A stretch of DNA of 6,706 nt from Methylocystaceae bacterium UBA5192 (GTDB taxonomy: Bacteria > Pseudomonadota > Alphaproteobacteria > Rhizobiales > Beijerinckiaceae), in NCBI GenBank assembly GCA_002412985.1, contig DHWC01000045.1, positions 39,334 to 46,039 of the forward strand, read 5' to 3'. Under the pieces are notes generated by a model. It was not told where the DNA came from, ran no database searches, and saw only the letters and a list, made by a program, of their open reading frames with translations. The translations under genes and the position numbers were made by a program. Shown in pieces: positions 1 to 5,536 of this stretch (its first letter is position 1; every line of letters begins with the position of its first letter).

Positions 1-390
1 GGCCCCATTATCTTAATCAGCCCTGAAAAACTTTCCTACCCTCTCCCTATTGTTCAGCTTAGGCGCCCATTTCGACTAAATGAATTAAGAGACCTTATAG
101 AATTCTGTCTATCCAAAGTTGCTCCGTTACGACAACCGTCTCAAAGAGTCCGATATGACCTTACGGAAAAAGAGGCCGCAATCTTTAATCGTCTTCTTCA
201 AGATGCAGGTCGCAGTGTCCAAAAATCAAAATTGCTGCAAGAAATCTGGGGGTATGGCCCTGAAATATCTACACGTACGTTAGAAACGCATATTCATCGC
301 TTGCGTCGCAAAATTGACGCGGACACAACTCATGAATGGTCTTTGACAACAAGCGACGACGGCTACCAGCTTGTGAAAAAAAAGCGCTAA
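1..390 (+). CDS. Response-regulator-like winged-helix DNA-binding protein, 3' part (5' end outside window)
   Basis: The open frame runs from base 1 to a TAA at 388-390 and gives 129 residues of a protein whose start is missing. Residues about 52-125 match the OmpR/PhoB winged-helix domain: the 'LTEKEAAIFNRLL' first helix, 'KSKLLQEIWGY', the recognition helix 'TRTLETHIHRLRRKI' (91-105) and the 'GYQL' wing end (121-124). It is therefore probably a cytoplasmic transcription regulator. Residues 1-35 resemble the end of a receiver domain: a hydrophobic strand 'PIILIS', then 'RPF' (22-24) where receivers usually have KPF, then a final helix. The invariant Lys appears replaced by Arg, and the stretch between the strand and RPF is shorter than in CheY. 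The linker is also too short for the usual beta-platform of the DNA-binding domain. I infer an atypical, perhaps phosphorylation-independent, regulator. Its targets are unknown. The DUF3422 gene starts 72 bp downstream on the same strand. Confidence 0.85.
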   Translation, partial: GPIILISPEKLSYPLPIVQLRRPFRLNELRDLIEFCLSKVAPLRQPSQRVRYDLTEKEAAIFNRLLQDAGRSVQKSKLLQEIWGYGPEISTRTLETHIHRLRRKIDADTTHEWSLTTSDDGYQLVKKKR

Positions 391-462
391 GGCTTACCTG
401 TCAAAAATGTCCCTAAGATCCATGATTTTATGAAATAAATTAAACATTAAGGCGCTATATAA

Positions 463-1791
463 ATGGGCAACACTCTTAAGAGCTCCGGTAAAAAAACAAT
501 GCTAATTAATCACGAACTCCGCAAAGCTGTCCTAGAAGAGCTTCATGCCCGACCATTTCTGCCAGTATCAACCCCAAGAAGAATTTATCATTATGCTTTT
601 ACCACAACGCATGACGACGCAATCAGAGACCGGATCAATTTAGAAGAATTTGCAAAAGAAAAACATATCCCCCCTCCTCCCGCCAATGCAAAGTTTCATT
701 ATTTTACTCTAAACGACTGGAGGCTACGCTGGGAGCAGCATACTGAATTTACAACCTATACGTGGTCAACTGGATTAAATGCTCAAATCCCATTTGCGCA
801 TGATGACCCAGTGACGACTGGTGAAGTAAATTTTCTACCTCCAGGAAAGCTGATTACCGCAACACAGATCGCTGTCATCGATCAAACTCAGGCCGTTGAT
901 AAGCTTGCCAAGTTTTTCAACCCTCAAAGCCTCTGCGTCATTGGCGTAGATAAAGGAAACGCAGAAATTTTGGGCGATTTCTTTGCAGAAAACTGTAGTT
1001 ATACAAAATTTATCCTTCGCGTGCTAGACGCGACGCCTTTAGAAGCCGGCCGCCTTGCTCAGCGTATTCTAGAAATCGAAACCTATCGCACGATGGCTCT
1101 ACTTGCTTTGCCGCTGGCGCGGGATGTTTCTCCACAATTACGCAAAATGGAAAAAGAACTTACAGACATAACTCATGCACTCTCAACAGCCCAGAGCTCC
1201 CGCACCAGCCAAGATTTACTGAAACGCTTGTCCGATCTCCTCGCATCAAGTGAGGCTGTGGCGACTCGAACAGCCTTCAGATTTAGCGCAAGTAGAGCTT
1301 ACCATGCTCTTGTAAATAATCGACTTGCTTTATTAGAGGAAATAAAAACTAACCAATACCCCACTCTTTCCAATTTTCTTAGCACGCGCCTTAATCCAGC
1401 GATTGAAACCTGTAATGCAATTGAGAAGAGGCAGCATCGCCTTTCGACCGATGTAGAACGCGCAACTAATCTTATGCGCACGGGCATCACTCTTGAAATG
1501 GAGAAACAAAATAGCAAGCTGCTTGACGATATGAACCGTCGTACGCGGTTGCAAATGCGGCTGAATGCTATGGTTCAAGGAATTTCTGTAGCAGCACTCG
1601 CCTATTATCTGACGGGGCTTTTTTCCTATATTGCGCAAGGCCTGAAGGATACCCAGCTCCTGCCACGATCTATGAGCGCAGAAACTGCATCAGCATTAGG
1701 TCTGCCGCTAGCAGTAATTATTTCATGGGCTTTTATGGCTCGAGTGAGATATCTTTCTCGACGAGCGGCTGAAGAGGAAAATGTTGAATAG
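463..1791 (+). CDS. DUF3422 family membrane-anchored protein
   Basis: The 442-residue product has the DUF3422 N-terminal signature 'ELHARPF' (residues 26-32) and a long, charged, mostly helical middle (about 200-370) that may be coiled-coil. Two hydrophobic segments lie near the C-terminus (about 373-394 and 412-430), followed by a short charged tail. I infer a large cytoplasmic part anchored in the inner membrane by a C-terminal hairpin. The family is common in Proteobacteria and its biochemical function is not established as far as I know. The ATG at 463 is chosen because AAGG at 449-452 sits 10 nt upstream. A later in-frame ATG at 499 has no good ribosome site but would begin just before the conserved part, so the first 12 residues are uncertain. 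The gene ends in TAG, 3 bp from the stop of the convergent xseB. No clear terminator separates it from the regulator upstream, so co-transcription is possible. Confidence 0.88.
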   Translation: MGNTLKSSGKKTMLINHELRKAVLEELHARPFLPVSTPRRIYHYAFTTTHDDAIRDRINLEEFAKEKHIPPPPANAKFHYFTLNDWRLRWEQHTEFTTYTWSTGLNAQIPFAHDDPVTTGEVNFLPPGKLITATQIAVIDQTQAVDKLAKFFNPQSLCVIGVDKGNAEILGDFFAENCSYTKFILRVLDATPLEAGRLAQRILEIETYRTMALLALPLARDVSPQLRKMEKELTDITHALSTAQSSRTSQDLLKRLSDLLASSEAVATRTAFRFSASRAYHALVNNRLALLEEIKTNQYPTLSNFLSTRLNPAIETCNAIEKRQHRLSTDVERATNLMRTGITLEMEKQNSKLLDDMNRRTRLQMRLNAMVQGISVAALAYYLTGLFSYIAQGLKDTQLLPRSMSAETASALGLPLAVIISWAFMARVRYLSRRAAEEENVE

Positions 1792-1802
1792 TCTTTATTC
1801 AA
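1784..1802. repeat. Inverted repeat spanning both stop codons of a convergent gene pair
   Basis: TTGAATA (1784-1790) and TATTCAA (1796-1802) are perfect 7-bp arms around a 5-nt loop. A G-T wobble and two A-T pairs could lengthen the stem to about 10 bp. The arms contain the TAG of the DUF3422 gene and the TAA of xseB. The symmetry arises because one gene ends in codons GTT GAA TAG and the other in ATT GAA TAA. It could act as a weak two-way transcript end or 3' hairpin. The stem is AT-rich and there is no clean T-run, so terminator function is only a guess. Confidence 0.35.
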
Positions 1803-2058
1803 TATCTAAAGGCTTGACCCCTTTTATTTCTCCATTTTCACCTAAAGCGATCTTTTCAATTCGCGATTCCGCATCAGACAAAAGCTTCTCACACCTATCT
1901 TGCAAGATCTTTCCCCTAGCATAAAGGGCGACAGAATCGTCCAAGGATATAGATCCTTTTTCAAGAGCGGTAACAATTTGTTCAAGCTCCTGCATTGCAA
2001 TTTCAAACGATAGCTCAGCTGGATTATTGAGTGCCGACGTCTTCTCTACCGCCATCAT
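1795..2058 (-). CDS. xseB: Exodeoxyribonuclease VII small subunit
   Basis: This 87-residue protein has the normal length and full pattern of XseB: 'LSFEIAMQELEQIVTALEKG' (16-35), 'LDDSVALYARGK' (39-50), then a helix with 'CEKLLSDAESRIEKI' (56-70). XseB forms two helices that bind the large subunit XseA, and several copies assemble per XseA in the cytoplasmic nuclease that degrades single-stranded DNA to oligonucleotides. XseA is not in this window. Two ATG codons are adjacent (2058 and 2055). The GGAG ribosome site at 2063-2066 lies 4 nt from the first and 7 nt from the second, so translation may begin at the second. The gene lies 37 bp downstream of the CDF transporter gene on the same strand, probably sharing its transcript, though a separate promoter is possible. 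In many alphaproteobacteria xseB sits near dxs, which is not seen here. Confidence 0.94.
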   Translation of the reverse strand: MMAVEKTSALNNPAELSFEIAMQELEQIVTALEKGSISLDDSVALYARGKILQDRCEKLLSDAESRIEKIALGENGEIKGVKPLDIE

Positions 2059-2074
2059 TTATCTCCTGTTTAAT

Positions 2075-2103
2075 ATTATATTTAATAATCAAAAATTAAT
2101 CAT
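2075..2103 (-). promoter_or_regulatory. Possible promoter for xseB
   Basis: On the minus strand a perfect TATAAT (plus-strand bases 2075-2080) follows ATGATT (2098-2103) after a 17-nt spacer. The -35 match to TTGACA is only three of six, and the -35 box overlaps the last bases of the CDF gene. The start point would give a leader of only about 10 nt before the ATG. The spacer is very AT-rich, so a chance TATAAT is plausible. Confidence 0.22.
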
Positions 2104-3469
2104 GATCCTCCGGCTCAGCATGACCAACAATATGCAATATTTCCGGGAATCGATCTCTCATCCGTCTTTCAATATCATCAAGCGCATGATGAACCTCGCT
2201 TACAGGCAGCAATGGCTTTATAGAGCAGTGGTAATTCACGATCCACCCACCCAATGTCTCACGAACACGCACATCGTGAATATCAAATATTTGTTGTGTA
2301 ATCTTGCTATAATCTTCCAAGGCCTGCACGATCTTATCGCGAATGGGCGGCAAGACATCAATGCCCGTCAATACGTGGGGCGAAAATGGCTCTATGTGTG
2401 TCTCGATTTCGACATCAGCTCCAAATTCATCGCGAATTGCTCTCTCAAAATCTGTCGCAATGGCATGAGCCTGACCGATTGGCATAGCGCCATCTAATTC
2501 AATATCTACACCAATTGACAATCGATCATTCACCTGCTGCGCAATAATATTATGTACTGAAAGATGCCGTCGCGCAGCAACAAGCATTGTGCGTTCAATT
2601 ACTGTTTCGTCATCAAGCGCAACTGGTTCTACAACCACCGTTAGTTGCGCGCGAGACTCGACTGATGCAAGCGTCGCAGTCACCGACTCCTTAATTTGCG
2701 CAGCCTGCTCCATTCTTAAGCTGCGCGCTACACTCACGATAATTTCACCTACAATGTCTGCTCCAACACTCCGTAATCTTAATTGTTGAATCGCGATTAC
2801 GCCTGGAACCTGCAGCACACTTTTTTCAATCTCGGGTGCTAAGTTATGCGGCGCCGCATCCAATAAAGTATTAATCGTGCGCCTTCCAAGCCGATATCCT
2901 GCAACTGCAATAAATCCCGCAACCGCTACAGACGCCAGTTCATCGCCTCGCTCAAAGCCATAATGTGTCGCAATAATACCGATCAATACGAGAGTTGAAG
3001 AAATTAAATCGCTCGCAAAATGAATGGCGTCAGCCTCCAAGGCCTCGCTATGCTCTTCTTTCGCGATGAGACCAAGCTGCCTGGAGCGCAAAAAGTCGAT
3101 GAGGATTGATAGAGCTAAAATAGCATAGACCGGCCAACCCGCCTCGATTTTGATGCTTGACTCACCAAAACGACGAAGCGCTTCTCCGATCACAAGCAGA
3201 GCCAGACCAAAAAGGAAGCCTGTCTCGACCAGGGCCGCCAACGCCTCAACCTTCCCATGCCCATAGTGATGCTCGGCATCAGCGGGCTTTTCCGCCTCCT
3301 TAATTGCGAAATAAGTTAGAAGCGTTGCGCCAGTATCAACAAAAGCGTGTCCCGCCTCTGAAAGTAGGGCCAAAGAACCCGACCAAAGACCCGCGGCCAA
3401 TTTAGCGGCCGCAAGCAAAGCGCTAGCAGCGATTGAGGCGCGAGCGGCTATGATCTTTCGACTTTGCAT
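2096..3469 (-). CDS. Cation diffusion facilitator, probably zinc exporter, with extended C-terminus
   Basis: The 457-residue protein begins with the membrane domain of CDF metal/proton antiporters, which export divalent metals across the inner membrane. 'SEAGHAFVD' in TM2 supplies H41 and D45, and 'ADAIHFASD' in TM5 supplies H150 and D154. 'HHYGHGKVEAL' (67-77) is the family signature between TM2 and TM3. An HD/HD site is typical of zinc-selective members such as ZitB and ZnT, so zinc is the inferred substrate. Usual bacterial CDF proteins are about 300 residues. Here about 250 residues follow the membrane part and look like three successive ferredoxin-like cytoplasmic domains (about 209-283, 290-362, 375-453), ending 'VVEP', 'HIEP' and 'HAEP'. 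The ATG at 3469 is the only sensible start: a TGA lies in frame two codons upstream, though no good ribosome site is visible. xseB follows 37 bp downstream. Assignment to the family is firm; metal choice is not proven. Confidence 0.92.
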   Translation of the reverse strand: MQSRKIIAARASIAASALLAAAKLAAGLWSGSLALLSEAGHAFVDTGATLLTYFAIKEAEKPADAEHHYGHGKVEALAALVETGFLFGLALLVIGEALRRFGESSIKIEAGWPVYAILALSILIDFLRSRQLGLIAKEEHSEALEADAIHFASDLISSTLVLIGIIATHYGFERGDELASVAVAGFIAVAGYRLGRRTINTLLDAAPHNLAPEIEKSVLQVPGVIAIQQLRLRSVGADIVGEIIVSVARSLRMEQAAQIKESVTATLASVESRAQLTVVVEPVALDDETVIERTMLVAARRHLSVHNIIAQQVNDRLSIGVDIELDGAMPIGQAHAIATDFERAIRDEFGADVEIETHIEPFSPHVLTGIDVLPPIRDKIVQALEDYSKITQQIFDIHDVRVRETLGGWIVNYHCSIKPLLPVSEVHHALDDIERRMRDRFPEILHIVGHAEPEDHD

Positions 3470-3625
3470 GGATCAAATAAATCGTTCTTTTGAACAATGG
3501 TAAAGAAAGCAGCTCGGTTGAACCGCTGCCAATGACCTATCAAGGAGATACAGAGAAATCAATTTAACTTGATATTTGGATAAATTACCGCAAATTTCCA
3601 GTTTAGTTGAAAAGCAGGAGACAAA
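3470..3625. promoter_or_regulatory. Divergent spacer between CDF gene and gloA, with two small palindromes
   Basis: This 156-bp stretch must hold the start signals of both flanking genes. GTTC-TTTT-GAAC lies at 3484-3495 and CGGTT-G-AACCG at 3515-3525. The two share the GTTC/GAAC half-site character and sit 19 bp apart, nearer the CDF start. They could be operator sites, but no known operator is recognised. I found no convincing -35/-10 pair on either strand. The gloA ribosome site AGGAG is at 3616-3620. Confidence 0.3.
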
Positions 3626-4066
3626 ATGCGCTTTCTTCACACAATGATCCGTGTCAGCAGTCTGACCGATACGCTCCATTTCTTTTGTGACTTACTTGGA
3701 TGTCAAGAAATCAAAAGAACAGAAAACAAGACCGGCCGCTATACGCTTGTCTATTTAGCCGCCCCAGAGGATCTTGATACAGCGGAACAATACGCTGCGC
3801 CCTTGATCGAACTCACCTACAACTGGGACGAAAATAGCTATGCTGGCGGACGTAATTTTGGCCACATCGCATTTTCGGTAAACAATATCTATGACATCTG
3901 CGACCGTCTAAAGAAGGCCGGGATGGTGATTAACCGCCCGCCGCGGGACGGCTATATGGCCTTTATCCGCACTCCGGATGGCATTTCCATAGAGCTTCTT
4001 CAGAAAGGAGCCCCGCTTCTGCCGCAAGAGCCTTGGATTTCACAGGATAATATTGGTCAGTGGTAA
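3626..4066 (+). CDS. gloA: Glyoxalase I (lactoylglutathione lyase), VOC family
   Basis: This cytosolic enzyme converts the hemithioacetal of methylglyoxal and glutathione to S-lactoylglutathione, the first step of methylglyoxal detoxification. The 146-residue protein has both VOC half-modules. All four metal ligands of E. coli GloA have counterparts: H5 in 'FLHTMIRV', E62 in 'IELTYNW', H80 in 'FGHIAFSV', and E123 in 'PDGISIELLQ'. The bacterial type without the long insertions of zinc-dependent enzymes suggests nickel or cobalt use. The segment 'NRPPRDGYMAFIRTPDG' (103-119) and the tail after 'ELLQKG' differ from E. coli GloA and match what I recall of alphaproteobacterial homologues. The AGGAG at 3616-3620, 5 nt before the ATG, fixes the start. 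The gene is divergent from the CDF gene and has no obvious operon partner. A function on another glutathione adduct cannot be excluded, but the intact ligands favour GloA. Confidence 0.9.
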   Translation: MRFLHTMIRVSSLTDTLHFFCDLLGCQEIKRTENKTGRYTLVYLAAPEDLDTAEQYAAPLIELTYNWDENSYAGGRNFGHIAFSVNNIYDICDRLKKAGMVINRPPRDGYMAFIRTPDGISIELLQKGAPLLPQEPWISQDNIGQW

Positions 4067-4173
4067 AAGATGTGCTGCAACGCAATAGCGACAGCCAGGG
4101 TGATCGCAAACACCCCACTCGCTAGGCAAAATAAACTAAAAAGACAGGAAAAACATACATCCACCGCTCCCAC
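4057..4173 (-). CDS. Doubtful 38-residue single-span membrane ORF
   Basis: Read on the minus strand from a GTG at 4173 (or GTG at 4164) to TGA at 4057-4059, this frame encodes 38 residues. They form a nearly continuous hydrophobic segment that includes 'GVFAITLAVAIALQHIFYH' at the end, as expected for one transmembrane helix. An in-frame TGA directly precedes the first GTG. There is no good ribosome site for it, although GGGAG lies very close to the second GTG. It would overlap the gloA end by 10 bp in convergent orientation. It could be a real small membrane protein, a remnant, or chance. Confidence 0.2.
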   Translation of the reverse strand: MGAVDVCFSCLFSLFCLASGVFAITLAVAIALQHIFYH

Positions 4174-4426
4174 TCAGCGATCCCAGGGTGTAAGAAAGGG
4201 CATAGAGCGGCTCTAGGCGGACGCAGAGAGAGTAATCTAGGCTCCACAGATCGCTTTGTATAAGAATAGCCTTACATGAAACCGTCATTAACTCTTGATA
4301 GTGAGTAAAATGCCTTATGTGCAGTGCGTCACGGATTAAACTTGCAGTCAGTTAATTTTAATCGCACGATATGAGTCAAGCGTTCGGTTTATCTTTTTGA
4401 AGCGCATGCTGAGAACGGAGACGATC
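4067..4426. other. 360-bp gene-poor stretch with several short inverted repeats
   Basis: No convincing gene, tRNA or mobile element is visible here apart from the doubtful minus-strand ORF at its left end. An imperfect GC-rich hairpin (GCTG 4074-4077 with CAGC 4092-4095, inner CGC/GCG) follows gloA and might end its transcript, but there is no T-run. TAGAGC-G-GCTCTA (4203-4215) is a 13-bp palindrome. GATTAAA (4334-4340) and TTTAATC (4357-4363) form 7-bp arms about 65 bp before the next gene and could flank an operator. CTAGGC occurs three times (4122, 4213, 4237). The start signals for the 117-residue gene should lie in the right half, but I see no strong promoter. Confidence 0.35.
4417..4420 (+). 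promoter_or_regulatory. Ribosome binding site that fixes the start of the 117-residue gene
   Basis: GGAG lies 6 nt before the ATG at 4427. This favours that ATG over the in-frame TTG at 4397 and ATG at 4406, neither of which has such a site. Confidence 0.7.
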
Positions 4427-4780
4427 ATGCTTATCGCAGATTTAATCCATTCCTGTTCGAATGAGAATGTTGCACAAGCAGCTGTTGCTTCAATCGGCGG
4501 CGATCTAGCAAAGCAAGCGCTTCTGTGTGCAAAAAAGCACAATCTGACTGTTGGCAGACTTGTTTCTAATATCGTTAGAAATTTTGACCTACGCTCTGAT
4601 GCTGCAGCTAAAATTGCATTACAAGATCAAATTTTAGGTCACGATCAACCGATTCTACGTGGGCTCAAAGCCCTGCTCGAAGCCGCGATAGAAAATGATT
4701 GTACGATCTTTAATCAAGACATGGACTTATCGCTGGTTAAAGCTTCATGCAGCTGGGGGCAATCCGCTCAGTTACACTAA
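4427..4780 (+). CDS. Hypothetical protein, 117 residues, possibly ribbon-helix-helix-like
   Basis: I do not recognise this protein as a named family. It has no signal peptide or membrane span and looks all-helical. Residues about 27-53 ('LAKQALLCAKKHNLTVGRL' onward to 'RNF') have the spacing of the two helices of ribbon-helix-helix DNA-binding proteins, with 'hNLTVGRLV' at the turn. A second helical block (64-90) includes 'GHDQPILRGLKALLEAAIE'. The last 25 residues, with C92 and C108, look less ordered. A small DNA-binding or protein-binding regulator is possible, but the RHH likeness is by eye and weak. The frame could be opened further upstream to a TTG at 4397, but the GGAG 6 nt before 4427 decides for the shorter form. 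The long untranslated stretch before it and the 108-bp gap to dedA suggest it is transcribed alone. I have a faint memory of similar uncharacterised proteins in other alphaproteobacteria. Confidence 0.7.
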   Translation: MLIADLIHSCSNENVAQAAVASIGGDLAKQALLCAKKHNLTVGRLVSNIVRNFDLRSDAAAKIALQDQILGHDQPILRGLKALLEAAIENDCTIFNQDMDLSLVKASCSWGQSAQLH

Positions 4781-4888
4781 AGCGGAGTAAGCGCCTCTTC
4801 TATTTGTTAATTTTACGAAAAACTCTTTTATTTTAGATTTGTGAGCTATAGAGTCAAACCATTCATGGCTCTGAATTGAAAAACCTCT

Positions 4889-5530
4889 TTGATAATCGAC
4901 CAACAAACAATCACTACGCTCCTGACAACTTATGGCTATTGGGTCATATTTTTTATGATCGCTCTTGAAAGCGCTGGCCTCCCCTTGCCAGGAGAAACGA
5001 TCCTGATAGGCGCCGCTATCTATGCCCGCATCAATGAAGTAATTGATTTACAATTTGTTGTTTTTGCAGCTGCTAGCGGAGCAATCATTGGCGATAATTT
5101 AGGATATTTAATTGGATATAAATTTGGTTATTCAGCTCTGCGCCGCTATGGACCAAGACTCGGCCTCTCGCTCCAAAAACAACGCCTCATTCAATATCTT
5201 TTCTATAAATGGGGCGGCCTCGTAGTCTTATTTGGACGATTTATCACCTTACTCCGAGTTTTTGCTGCACTCATGGCTGGGGCTAGTCATGTTCCCTTTT
5301 TACGCTTCTTTTTTTACAATGCTTTAGGCGGCATCCTCTGGGCGACATGCTTTGGCTATGGAGCCTATATTCTAACAGAAAATTTTGAAAAAGTTCAAAC
5401 GCCGACCGCTAAAATTCTTTTTGTTTTGTTACTGATCGGTCTCTTTGTTATTTGGCGTTTTTATAAACAAAACGCTCAGCGTCTGAATGAAGAAGCTGAG
5501 GCGCTTTTTGATAAAGAGCCATTTAACTAA
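4889..5530 (+). CDS. DedA family inner-membrane protein (VTT domain), TTG start
   Basis: The 213-residue product is a typical DedA protein in length and motifs. 'ALESAGLPLPGET' (25-37, with E27 and P34-G35-E36) is in the first half. 'GDNLGYLIGYKFG' (68-80) follows. 'FGRFITLLRVFAALMAGASH' (115-134), with R117 and R123, leads to a glycine-rich helix, and a last membrane span covers about 173-190. DedA proteins are lipid transporters or scramblases. Some recycle undecaprenyl phosphate across the membrane (UptA), and E. coli members affect cell division, membrane potential and peptide resistance. The exact substrate here is unknown. The start is odd: TTG at 4889 fits the usual DedA N-terminus but has no ribosome site, and the in-frame ATG at 4865 is cut off by TGA at 4877-4879. 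No good promoter is seen between 4781 and 4888. The TAA overlaps the TAG of the convergent DUF2244 gene. Confidence 0.92.
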   Translation: MIIDQQTITTLLTTYGYWVIFFMIALESAGLPLPGETILIGAAIYARINEVIDLQFVVFAAASGAIIGDNLGYLIGYKFGYSALRRYGPRLGLSLQKQRLIQYLFYKWGGLVVLFGRFITLLRVFAALMAGASHVPFLRFFFYNALGGILWATCFGYGAYILTENFEKVQTPTAKILFVLLLIGLFVIWRFYKQNAQRLNEEAEALFDKEPFN

Positions 5531-5536
5531 TTAAAT
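5521..5536. repeat. Inverted repeat around the overlapping stops of dedA and the DUF2244 gene
   Basis: ATTTAA (5521-5526) and TTAAAT (5531-5536) are perfect 6-bp arms around CTAA, which is exactly the 4-bp overlap of the two stop codons. Both proteins end in Phe-Asn, with codons TTT AAC TAA on one strand and TTT AAT TAG on the other, so the coding ends mirror each other. The stem is all A-T and on its own would be a weak terminator. Confidence 0.3.

Noticed and set aside
1299..1638. Two minus-strand open frames inside the DUF3422 gene
   Set aside because: They overlap each other and a conserved gene on the other strand, and their products show no recognisable motif.
2027..2497. Plus-strand open frame of 156 codons
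   Set aside because: It lies antisense to the well-supported CDF and xseB genes, shows no family pattern, and has no ribosome site.
3542..3547. AAGGAG, a strong ribosome-site-like sequence in the CDF/gloA spacer
   Set aside because: No ATG, GTG or TTG lies at a suitable distance; the only nearby frame is about a dozen codons from ATA. gloA has its own AGGAG closer by.
4122..4242. Three copies of CTAGGC as a possible repeat array
   Set aside because: Spacing is irregular (91 and 24 bp) and flanks are not shared beyond a few bases, so no CRISPR or iteron layout is supported.
4397..4426. Longer 127-residue form of the orphan protein starting at TTG 4397
   Set aside because: The GGAG at 4417-4420 is ideally spaced from ATG 4427 and would otherwise fall inside the coding region.
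4348..4542. Minus-strand open frame of 64 codons
   Set aside because: It is antisense to the start of the 117-residue gene, which has a clear ribosome site and a protein-like sequence.
4865..4891. TGA read as tryptophan, which would extend dedA to the ATG at 4865 and fit the absence of TGA stops in the window
   Set aside because: No gene body contains an in-frame TGA and the Trp codons I checked are TGG. TAA and TAG stops alone are expected by chance with eight genes in AT-rich DNA.
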